Below, piece by piece: positions 1-6,602 of a stretch of DNA of 64,000 nt (its first letter is position 1; each line of letters opens with the position of its first letter). The position numbers and the translations under genes are program-made. Location: positions 12,359-76,358 of the forward strand of contig CBFGTV010000007.1 of assembly GCA_965652145.1 (NCBI GenBank). Direction: 5' to 3'. The notes under the pieces were generated by a model. The model was given only the letters and a program-made list of their open reading frames with translations. It did not search any database and was not told where the DNA came from. Origin of the DNA: CBFGTV01 sp965652145. Lineage in GTDB: Bacteria > Bacillota > Clostridia > Peptostreptococcales > Natronincolaceae.

Positions 1-83
1 ACGATTTTTCCTTTAATGAAGAAAAGGCAATTTTAAAATTTCTCGTTAAACTGGATATGTTAAAAAGACAAGGCCACCCATAA
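1..83 (+). CDS. C-terminal tail of an unidentified protein (partial)
   Basis: Frame 3 is open from the window edge to a TAA at 81-83 and encodes a charged, helix-like tail ending in ...LKRQGHP. A strong hairpin follows at once, as expected after a real gene. The style (FNEEKAILKFLVKLD) would fit the last helix of a MarR-type regulator, but 26 residues are too few to name it. Confidence 0.45.
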   Translation, partial: DFSFNEEKAILKFLVKLDMLKRQGHP

Positions 84-87
84 TAGA

Positions 88-128
88 AAAGACAGCACCT
101 TGATTCATTTAAATGAGATGCTGTCTTT
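88..128. terminator. Bidirectional terminator between the partial gene and the ferredoxin gene
   Basis: Ten perfect base pairs (AAAGACAGCA at 88-97 with TGCTGTCTTT at 119-128) enclose a loop that itself holds the palindrome TCATTTAAATGA. A/T tracts on both sides fit termination of the rightward gene ending at 83 and the leftward gene ending at 154. Confidence 0.75.
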
Positions 129-153
129 CTTAGAATGTAATTTTCCTTGAATC

Positions 154-327
154 CTATTCTTCTGGAACTGGAGCATCTACTGGACAAACATTAGCACAGG
201 CTCCACATTCGATACATCCGTCTTGATCAATTACATAAATGCTATCTCCTGCTGAAATAACATCTACTGGACACTCAGGTTCGCAAGCACCACAGCTAAT
301 ACAGGCATCAGTAATCTTATAAGCCAT
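154..327 (-). CDS. 2[4Fe-4S] ferredoxin
   Basis: This 57-residue protein is too short for most ORF callers, but it is a textbook bacterial ferredoxin. It has two CxxCxxCxxxCP cluster motifs, CISCGACEPECP near residues 9-20 and CIECGACANVCP near residues 38-49. It carries low-potential electrons in the cytoplasm, probably for anaerobic oxidoreductases. A good ribosome binding site (GGAGG about 7 bases upstream) fixes the ATG at 325-327, and a promoter-like TATAAT lies at 389-394 on the same strand. The gene is monocistronic between terminators. Identity as a ferredoxin is secure; its partner is unknown, though the lactate dehydrogenase complex encoded at 4585-8000 is one candidate ferredoxin user. 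Confidence 0.95.
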   Translation of the reverse strand: MAYKITDACISCGACEPECPVDVISAGDSIYVIDQDGCIECGACANVCPVDAPVPEE

Positions 328-454
328 GATAAACTCCTCCTTGTACGTTTAAATAGTTTTGGTAATTCTTAAATTTGTATACAAGTGTATTATACCAACA
401 TTTGCAATTGGAAAACACTATTAATTTTGTTTTCTTGTCAAAAAAACATAAATA

Positions 455-473
455 TATAATGATTCTCATTGTA
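455..473. promoter_or_regulatory. Fur-like box in the ferredoxin / P-loop-Asp23 divergent region
   Basis: Read against the 19-base Fur consensus (GATAATGATTATCATTATC), this site matches at 15 positions and contains the core AATGATTCTCATT. It overlaps a TATAAT at 455-460 facing the gene at 616. Iron control of the ferredoxin or of the neighbour is an inference. Confidence 0.35.
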
Positions 474-615
474 TATTTATAAGGAATTCCTAATTTGGAA
501 TCATTGATTTATCATAGACCGGTGAAAGGAATTGTCTGTTGAAGCATAAATAGTACTTATAAAGGCGAAAGCAGTGTGATAAAATAATAGGAAGATTTAT
601 TCAGGAGGGAATAAG

Positions 616-1434
616 ATGAATATTACGACCCTAATCGGCCCCAGCGGTACAGGGAAAAGTTACCAGTCCATTGCGCTGGCTAAGAAAAAAAAGATACCCT
701 ATATTATTGATGATGGCCTGTTAATTAAAGGAAACAAGGTGCTTGGTGGCTACTCGGCCAAAAGGGAAAAAACCAAGCTTTCGGCAGTGAAACGGGCCTT
801 ATTTTTAGACAGTGGACATCAACGGGAAATTAAGGAATTGATTGAAAATGAAAAACCTGATGGAATATTAATCTTAGGTACTTCCGACAAAATGGTGGAT
901 TCCATTGTAAAAAATCTCGATTTAGCGCCCATTAACGAAAGGTTTTATATCCATCAGCTGGTTACCCCTGAAGAAATAAAAGCTGCAAGAAGGCAAAGGG
1001 TTCAGGAGGGAAAGCATGTTATTCCGGTACCTACCTTTGAAATTAAAAAGCACTTTTCAGGGTATTTTTTAAATCCCCTAAAGGTTTTAAGAAGCCTGGG
1101 GAAGGGAGGGTATCTTGAGATTGACGAAAAGTCGGTGGTAAGACCGACCTTTAGCTATATGGGGCGGTATACCATATCTGATCGGGTCATTAAAGAGCTG
1201 GCCCAGTATGCTGCCGGTAAAATTCAGGGTGTCAGCCGGGTCTTATATGTGGAACTAATGAGCTATCCTACGGGGGTTGTTATTAATATAGATGCATCGT
1301 TTAAATACGGTTATCCCATTAAATCCCTCAGTGAATCGGTACAGCAAAAAATTAAGGACGAGGTATCGGAGATGACCTCTTTAAATATTTTAGCCGTCAA
1401 CATATTTGTTAAATATCTATTAATACAACCCTAA
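616..1434 (+). CDS. P-loop NTPase fused to an Asp23/Gls24 domain
   Basis: The 272-residue protein begins with a Walker A motif, GPSGTGKS at residues 8-15, and a hydrophobic strand ending GILILG at 83-88 that could be the Walker B region. The last 90 residues (from about 185) look like an Asp23/Gls24 (DUF322) domain: ISDRVIKELAQYAAGKIQGV followed by the usual YG.P..sl...vq..ikdeV...T.l.....NIFV pattern. Asp23 proteins act in envelope or alkaline stress, and some anchor at the membrane; the role of the ATPase part is unknown. The start is supported by AGGAGGGAATAAG just upstream. There is no operon partner, because a sigma-A promoter for the next gene begins right after the stop codon. Confidence 0.75.
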   Translation: MNITTLIGPSGTGKSYQSIALAKKKKIPYIIDDGLLIKGNKVLGGYSAKREKTKLSAVKRALFLDSGHQREIKELIENEKPDGILILGTSDKMVDSIVKNLDLAPINERFYIHQLVTPEEIKAARRQRVQEGKHVIPVPTFEIKKHFSGYFLNPLKVLRSLGKGGYLEIDEKSVVRPTFSYMGRYTISDRVIKELAQYAAGKIQGVSRVLYVELMSYPTGVVINIDASFKYGYPIKSLSESVQQKIKDEVSEMTSLNILAVNIFVKYLLIQP

Positions 1435-1438
1435 CATG

Positions 1439-1467
1439 TTTACAATAAAAAAGGGTTATGTTATAAT
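1439..1467 (+). promoter_or_regulatory. Sigma-A promoter of the glutamate dehydrogenase gene
   Basis: TTTACA at 1439-1444 and a perfect TATAAT at 1462-1467 are separated by 17 bases, giving an expected start near 1474 and a leader of about 180 bases. The leader contains a small GAGC-GTT-GCTC hairpin but no riboswitch that I recognise. Confidence 0.75.
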
Positions 1468-1653
1468 GCAATTGTAAGAGAAAAAGGGGCCTGTGGTGCC
1501 CTATTTCTGCTGTTAAGGATGATTTTTTTAGACAATTCTGAAATTAAGTCATCGTTAAAATTTTATCAATGAAAACGTTTTTATTAGAGCGTTGCTCTTT
1601 TAAAAAATGTATTACAACTTTTTTTCAAAACATATCATTAGGAGGGTATTTAA

Positions 1654-2907
1654 ATGTCTGAAAAAACATTAAATCCATTTGAAATTGCCCAGCAGCAAGT
1701 TAAGACGGCTTGTGACAAGCTAGGTACGGAGCCTGCAGTTTACGAAATCTTAAAGAATCCAAGAAGAGTGTTAGAGGTTTCAATTCCAGTAAAGATGGAT
1801 GACGGTTCAGTTAAGTCATTTATCGGCTACAGATCACAACATAACGATGCTGTAGGTCCCTACAAGGGCGGTGTTCGGTTCCATCCTGATGTAACCAGAG
1901 ATGAAGTAAAAGCCCTTTCAACATGGATGACCTTCAAATGCGGCGTAGTAGGTATTCCATATGGAGGAGGAAAAGGCGGCATTACAGTTGATCCCTCAGA
2001 GCTGTCAAAGGATGAGCTGGAAAGATTATCAAGAGGCTTCGCAAGGGCCATTGCTCCAATTATTGGAGAAAGAATAGACATACCAGCTCCAGATGTAAAT
2101 ACCAATGGACAAATTATGGCTTGGTTTGTAGATGAATATGAGAGAGCAACAGGCCGATTCGAGCCCGGCGTATTTACTGGAAAACCAGTAGAATTTTATG
2201 GTTCATTGGCAAGAACAGAGGCAACAGGCTATGGTGTAGCGATCATGGCGAGAGATGCTGCTAAAAAGATTGGTTTGCCACTACAGGGTGCCAAAGTCGT
2301 GATTCAAGGCTTTGGAAACGTAGGTAGCTTTGCAGCCCACTATATAGTAGAAATGGGTGCCAAGGTTGTCGGAGTGGGTGACCATACTGCCTGCATTATT
2401 AACGAAAATGGATTAGATGTAAAAGCATTAATGAGTTATGTAAAAGAACATAAAGCAGTTAAAGGCTTCCCAGGAGTCACCAAGGAATTAGACAGAAGCG
2501 CAGTAATGGGAATTGAGTGTGACATTTTAATGCCCTGCGCCTTAGAAAATCAAATTACTTCAAATAATGTGAATGATATAAAGGCAAAAATCGTCTGCGA
2601 AGGAGCCAATGGCCCCACAACCCCAGAAGCAGACAAGGTATTATATGAAAAGGGAATTATTGTTGTACCAGATATTCTTGCCAATGCTGGTGGTGTAACC
2701 GTTTCCTATTTTGAATGGGTACAAAACCTGATGAGATATTCCTGGTCCTTTGAAGAGGTTCAAGAAAAACAAGAAAGGCTGATGGTGAAAGCCTTTGAAG
2801 AAATTTGGGCCCTTAAGGAAGAACATAAGGTTGACATGCGTACAGCTGCTTATATGATGTCAATTAAAAGAATTGCTGTTGCAATGAAGCTAAGAGGCTG
2901 GTACTAA
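1654..2907 (+). CDS. gdhA: Glutamate dehydrogenase (Glu/Leu/Phe/Val family)
   Basis: The enzyme interconverts glutamate and 2-oxoglutarate plus ammonia with a nicotinamide cofactor. It has 417 residues, normal for the hexameric Firmicutes enzyme. Visible signatures are the glycine-rich substrate loop with the catalytic lysine (IPYGGGKGG, K107), the catalytic aspartate in APDVNT (D147), and the Rossmann loop GFGNVG at 219-224. In peptide-fermenting clostridia this enzyme normally works catabolically with NAD. It is monocistronic with its own promoter and terminator. The start follows AGGAGGG at good distance. Family identity is very secure; NAD rather than NADP specificity is inferred. Confidence 0.95.
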   Translation: MSEKTLNPFEIAQQQVKTACDKLGTEPAVYEILKNPRRVLEVSIPVKMDDGSVKSFIGYRSQHNDAVGPYKGGVRFHPDVTRDEVKALSTWMTFKCGVVGIPYGGGKGGITVDPSELSKDELERLSRGFARAIAPIIGERIDIPAPDVNTNGQIMAWFVDEYERATGRFEPGVFTGKPVEFYGSLARTEATGYGVAIMARDAAKKIGLPLQGAKVVIQGFGNVGSFAAHYIVEMGAKVVGVGDHTACIINENGLDVKALMSYVKEHKAVKGFPGVTKELDRSAVMGIECDILMPCALENQITSNNVNDIKAKIVCEGANGPTTPEADKVLYEKGIIVVPDILANAGGVTVSYFEWVQNLMRYSWSFEEVQEKQERLMVKAFEEIWALKEEHKVDMRTAAYMMSIKRIAVAMKLRGWY

Positions 2908-2943
2908 GAGGGATTTAAATTAATAAGATTATTTCGTAGTTTT

Positions 2944-2972
2944 AAAGCTCCTAGATATTAGGAGCTTTTCTA
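2944..2972 (+). terminator. Terminator of gdhA
   Basis: Ten-base-pair stem AAAGCTCCTA / TAGGAGCTTT with a five-base loop and a short T-rich tail. Confidence 0.85.
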
Positions 2973-3080
2973 TTTGTCAGAAAAGCCGAGGGAAATTGCC
3001 AATTATTGATTTTATGCTGTTTTAAATAAAAATCCTTGATGGATAAAATAGACAAAAATGATCATCTAGCCATGAAAAAT

Positions 3081-3090
3081 ATGATATAAT
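3081..3090 (+). promoter_or_regulatory. Extended -10 promoter of the GntR regulator gene
   Basis: ATGATATAAT contains a perfect TATAAT at 3085-3090 preceded by TGn. No good -35 is present, which extended -10 promoters tolerate. The roughly 110-base leader holds a GCTGTCC / GGACAGC pairing (3139-3145 with 3172-3178) just before the ribosome binding site. Confidence 0.5.
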
Positions 3091-3204
3091 AACATCATAA
3101 ATGTATCGATAAAAAAATTAAAAATACATAGATTAGGGGCTGTCCCTTTGGGTATTGTGATGATAGGATCAGGACAGCATTTGTATGGATGAAGGAGTGA
3201 AGGA

Positions 3205-3915
3205 ATGTTTAGCCCAATTAAGAGCACAAAGGTATACGAGCAGGTAATCGAACAAATACAGGGCATGATTGCCAATGGAGATTTAAAGAAGGGTGATAAG
3301 CTGCCCTCTGAGAGACAGCTTGCAGAGCAGTTGGGGGTAAGCCGAACCTCTGTCAGAGAAGCCCTGAGGGCATTGCAAATTATCGGATTAATTGAAGTTA
3401 GGCAGGGAGATGGAAACTTTATTACCGAGAGCTTTGACCACTGTCTTTTCGAGCCCCTTTCAGCCTTATTTATGCTGCAGGAAAGCAGACCCCAGGAAAT
3501 AGTAGATTTACGAAGAGTCATTGAGGTGGAAACTGCTACGTTGGCGGCCCAGAGAATTACAGATGAGGAAATTAAAGAGCTGGGAGAGCTGATTAATCAG
3601 CTAAAGCTATTGAGTGAAGCCCAGGATGAAAAAAATAGCGTTAAGGTAGACAAAGAATTTCACTATAGAATTGCCAGGGCGTCTAAAAATTATCTTTTAT
3701 TAAACATTTTAAATGTTATTTCAGCCCTGATGGATAATTTTATTGAGGATGCCAGAGGAATGATCCTAATGAATCAAAAAAACAAAAAGCTCCTGGTTGA
3801 ACAGCATGAAAATATTTATAAGGCCTTAGCCAGGCGAGATCCAAAGGCAGCAGCAGGGGCCATGGAAACCCATATTAATTTAATTATCCAAGAATATCTA
3901 AATAAAATTGAGTAA
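3205..3915 (+). CDS. FadR-subfamily GntR transcriptional regulator (LldR/LctA-like)
   Basis: A winged helix occupies residues 8-75 (LPSERQLAEQLGVSRTSVREAL is the recognition region, split here over residues 33-54). An FCD ligand domain follows, with the histidines in EFHYRIA, EQHENI and ETHINL that normally hold a metal. Length 236 is typical. FCD regulators of this type sense lactate, pyruvate or other hydroxy acids. It lies directly upstream of the lactate dehydrogenase/Etf operon, and two TGGTnnnACCA palindromes of the LldR/PdhR type lie in between. Control of that operon is therefore the likely job. The effector is inferred, not seen. Confidence 0.85.
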   Translation: MFSPIKSTKVYEQVIEQIQGMIANGDLKKGDKLPSERQLAEQLGVSRTSVREALRALQIIGLIEVRQGDGNFITESFDHCLFEPLSALFMLQESRPQEIVDLRRVIEVETATLAAQRITDEEIKELGELINQLKLLSEAQDEKNSVKVDKEFHYRIARASKNYLLLNILNVISALMDNFIEDARGMILMNQKNKKLLVEQHENIYKALARRDPKAAAGAMETHINLIIQEYLNKIE

Positions 3916-3929
3916 TGATCAATACCTCT

Positions 3930-4250
3930 CATATTTAAAGTCAGGTTAATGTTACGAAACCTTCGGCCGGTAAAACAGTGTATATATGCTGGGATTCCCG
4001 GCCTTTACCTTTGTAGTAAATAGAGTAGAGGTAGAAAACAAACGATACGTTAAATATATAACGATATCTAAGGTAATTTCTTCTCTATTTTCAATAAAAT
4101 ATATCAACGATATCGGCAACAAGAAGCCATAAAAATTTAAGCCACCGACAGAAGGCTTTGTAATTCCTTGAAAAAGGTGGAATCTACAAAGCAACTAATT
4201 TTTATAATAATATAAATTTATCTCCTTTATCGACATAGTGTGCGTTAAAA
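3930..4250. other. Unexplained intergenic block, possible repeat or decayed element
   Basis: No convincing gene is present. The block holds a GGCCGG...CCGGCC pairing around 3965-4005, then several AACGATA-type words in an AT-rich stretch. A leftward frame at 3952-4194 is open but has no start signal and no recognisable protein. It could be a dispersed repeat or the remains of one. Confidence 0.3.
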
Positions 4251-4280
4251 AATAAATAAATATTGAAATGTTTCAAAAAT

Positions 4281-4298
4281 TATGATAACTTTATCATA
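4281..4298. promoter_or_regulatory. Perfect palindrome next to the distal lactate operator
   Basis: TATGATAA-CT-TTATCATA is an 8+8 inverted repeat with a two-base centre, ending three bases before the TGGT operator at 4302. It may be an additional regulator site; the binder is unknown. Confidence 0.3.
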
Positions 4299-4301
4299 TA
4301 C

Positions 4302-4322
4302 TGGTATGACCATATTACCATC
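4302..4322. promoter_or_regulatory. Distal GntR/FadR-type operator of the lactate operon
   Basis: The palindrome TGGTATGACCA (4302-4312) is followed by an extra half site TACCAT. It matches the TGGTnnnACCA operators known for PdhR/LldR-class FCD regulators. The whole 21-base unit recurs at 4547 with 18 identical bases. Confidence 0.65.
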
Positions 4323-4511
4323 CTGTATTTAAAGGATTTCTTCTTGATAATAGTCAACGGATGTAAGGTGCTACATAGTATACAGGATTATGCGCCATCG
4401 GAAGGGATGAGCTATAAAAAATGGACAATATCAGGTAAATAGCAATTGAGAGTTATTTGAAAATTATATAAAGTATAGGGGGAATAAAATTTTTTTTAAT
4501 AATTTTATTTA

Positions 4512-4526
4512 AGAAATCGTTTTCAA
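4512..4526 (-). promoter_or_regulatory. Candidate cre site (CcpA)
   Basis: On the minus strand this reads TTGAAAACGATTTCT, one mismatch from the catabolite-response consensus WTGNAANCGNWWNCA. It overlaps the weak -35 region (TTTTCA at 4520-4525) of the lactate operon. Carbon catabolite repression is plausible but unproven. Confidence 0.35.
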
Positions 4527-4546
4527 TCTATTTTTTATGTTATTAT

Positions 4547-4567
4547 TGGTATTACCATAATACCATT
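4547..4567. promoter_or_regulatory. Proximal GntR/FadR-type operator of the lactate operon
   Basis: TGGTATTACCA at 4547-4557 plus the half site TACCAT repeats the architecture seen at 4302. It sits between a TATTAT -10-like element (4541-4546) and the ribosome binding site at 4573, so a bound repressor would block transcription start or early elongation. Confidence 0.7.
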
Positions 4568-4584
4568 ATTATAGGAGGGAGAAT

Positions 4585-5370
4585 ATGGAAATCGTTGTAT
4601 GTATTAAGCAGGTTCCAGGAACAACAGAGGTTAAATTAGATGAAAATGGAAATTTAATGCGGGATGGTATTGATTCAAAAATGAATCCTTATGATCTATA
4701 TGCCATCGAAACAGCATTAAAAATCAAGGAAGAGAAGGGGGCTGCCCTCAATGTGATCACCATGGGACCACCTCAGTCTGAAGCAGTGCTTCGGGAGGCC
4801 TTCATGATGGGGGCTGATGAGGGATATCTGTTAACAGACAGAAAGTTTGCAGGAGCAGATGTATTGGCCACTTCCTACACGCTGGCTCAAGGAGTTCAAA
4901 GGATAGGCAAGCCTCAGTTAATTATTTGTGGAAAGCAGACAACCGATGGTGATACGGCCCAGGTTGGGCCCGAAATGGCAGAATATATGGGAATACCCCA
5001 TGTTGCCAATGTTAAAAAAATAATTGAGGTAAAGGAAAGTTCTATTGTAGTAGAGATGGATATGCCCACCACCTTAGAAACTGTTGAGGTTCAGTTTCCC
5101 TGTCTGATTACGGTAGAAAAGGGAATCTTTCAGCCCAGGCTGCCCTCCTACAAACGAAAGAAAGAGACAAAATATAAAGCCATTACCAGTTTAACCCTTC
5201 AGGATTTGCTGGATAAAGATGAAAAGCAATACGGGGGCAGTGGTTCACCTACTCGAGTTGAGCGGGTGTTTCCGCCGGCGGTTAATACCGATAAGGAAGT
5301 CTGGAATGGTACAGGTGAAGAATTGGCTGATAAATTGTTTGATAAGCTGGCTGAACTTAAGTTTATATAA
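4585..5370 (+). CDS. etfB: Electron transfer flavoprotein beta subunit of the lactate dehydrogenase complex
   Basis: The 261-residue protein shows the EtfB layout: an N-terminal MEIVVCIKQVPGT, then LKIKEEKGA...V.TMGPPQ, and the nucleotide-binding stretch IICGKQTTDGDTAQVGPEMAEYMG. EtfB binds the bifurcating FAD/NAD side of the Etf heterodimer. Together with the next two genes it forms an EtfB-EtfA-FAD lactate dehydrogenase operon, the arrangement known as lctBCD in Acetobacterium woodii. There, NAD reduction by lactate is driven by co-oxidation of reduced ferredoxin. The ATG follows AGGAGGGAGAAT. Spacing to etfA is 38 bases. Confidence 0.92.
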   Translation: MEIVVCIKQVPGTTEVKLDENGNLMRDGIDSKMNPYDLYAIETALKIKEEKGAALNVITMGPPQSEAVLREAFMMGADEGYLLTDRKFAGADVLATSYTLAQGVQRIGKPQLIICGKQTTDGDTAQVGPEMAEYMGIPHVANVKKIIEVKESSIVVEMDMPTTLETVEVQFPCLITVEKGIFQPRLPSYKRKKETKYKAITSLTLQDLLDKDEKQYGGSGSPTRVERVFPPAVNTDKEVWNGTGEELADKLFDKLAELKFI

Positions 5371-5408
5371 CAAACAAGTAAGATTTCTATTCATTTAGGA
5401 GGGAGTTT

Positions 5409-6590
5409 ATGGCAGGTATAATTGTAAATCAAAGTAAAATTAATGATATTGATGCGGCTATTGGCCTATGTCCTTTTAGTGCCATTGAGTTTAAAGATGG
5501 TGAGGTTCAAATCAATGCAGGCTGTAAGCAGTGTATGATCTGTGTCAAAAAAGGACCGGAGGGGGCCTTTATCTTCCAGAAGGATGAGGTTGTTGAAATT
5601 GATAAATCTAAGTGGAAGGGAATTGCAGTCTACGTAGATCATTTAGATGGTGATATTCATCCTGTTACACTAGAGTTAATCGGAAAGGCCAAAGAGCTGG
5701 CAGAAAAAATCAGTCATCCGGTATATGCCTTGTTTATTGGAGGTAATATAGAAGCCAAGGCCCAGGAATTGCTTCATTACGGAGTAGATGAGGTTTTTGT
5801 ATATGATCATCAAGAGCTGAAGGATTTTAGAATCGAGCCCTATACGGCTGCTTTTGAAAATTTCATCGAAAAGGTCAAGCCCTCAACGGTTCTGGTGGGA
5901 GCCACCACCCTGGGGCGTTCCCTGGCACCCAGAATAGCCGCCAGGTTTAAAACAGGCTTAACGGCAGACTGTACTATTTTAGATGTCAAGGAAAATACAG
6001 ACTTAGTTCAAATCAGACCGGCCTTTGGGGGGAACATTATGGCTCAAATCATTACGCCAAACCACAGACCCCAATTTGCAACGGTACGATATAAAATTTT
6101 TAATGCACCGGAGCGTAGTCACCAGGCCACAGGGAAAGTGACGATCTGCCAGGTACCGGGGGATAAGCTAAATTCTGCCATCAGGGTTTTAAAAATCAAT
6201 GAAAAAGAGGTTGAGGAAAATATTTCCGATGCTGAAGTGATTGTGGTGGCAGGACGAGGTGTAAAAAAGGAAAAGGATTTGGAAATGATTAACGAGCTTG
6301 CCAAGGCCCTGGGTGCCCAGGTGGCTTGTACAAGACCCCTCATTGAGGCTGGATGGGGTGATCCAAGAAAGCAAATTGGTTTGAGTGGTAGAACAGTGCG
6401 ACCAAAGTTAATTATTACCTGTGGCGTATCGGGTTCTGTTCAGTTTAAAGCAGGTATGAGCAATTCCGAGGTGATCATTGCCATTGATGAAGATCCAAAG
6501 GCAGCAATCTTTGATGTCGCTCATTATGGTATCGTTGGAAATATCTATGAAGTGATTCCAAGTCTACTGGAAAAAATCAAATCAATGTAA
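5409..6590 (+). CDS. etfA: Electron transfer flavoprotein alpha subunit with N-terminal Fe-S domain
   Basis: Residues 1-65 form a small ferredoxin-like extension with four cysteines (GLCPF, then GCKQCMICVKKGP) able to hold one [4Fe-4S] cluster. The rest is a normal EtfA, ending in the FAD-binding domain (VVAGRGVKKEKDL, CTRPLIEAGW, QIGLSGRTVRPKL, CGVSGSVQFKAGM). This extended form is typical of Etf proteins in electron-confurcating lactate dehydrogenases and butyryl-CoA systems of anaerobes. It overlaps nothing; the next gene's ribosome binding site starts right after its stop. Assignment to a lactate dehydrogenase complex rests on the third gene. Confidence 0.92.
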   Translation: MAGIIVNQSKINDIDAAIGLCPFSAIEFKDGEVQINAGCKQCMICVKKGPEGAFIFQKDEVVEIDKSKWKGIAVYVDHLDGDIHPVTLELIGKAKELAEKISHPVYALFIGGNIEAKAQELLHYGVDEVFVYDHQELKDFRIEPYTAAFENFIEKVKPSTVLVGATTLGRSLAPRIAARFKTGLTADCTILDVKENTDLVQIRPAFGGNIMAQIITPNHRPQFATVRYKIFNAPERSHQATGKVTICQVPGDKLNSAIRVLKINEKEVEENISDAEVIVVAGRGVKKEKDLEMINELAKALGAQVACTRPLIEAGWGDPRKQIGLSGRTVRPKLIITCGVSGSVQFKAGMSNSEVIIAIDEDPKAAIFDVAHYGIVGNIYEVIPSLLEKIKSM

Positions 6591-6602
6591 GAGGTGAATA
6601 GG

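Noticed and set aside
3952..4194. Leftward 80-codon open frame in the regulator/lactate spacer
   Set aside because: TTG start with a poorly placed ribosome binding site, no recognisable protein pattern, and it lies in a block with odd base composition. Treated as non-coding or a relic.
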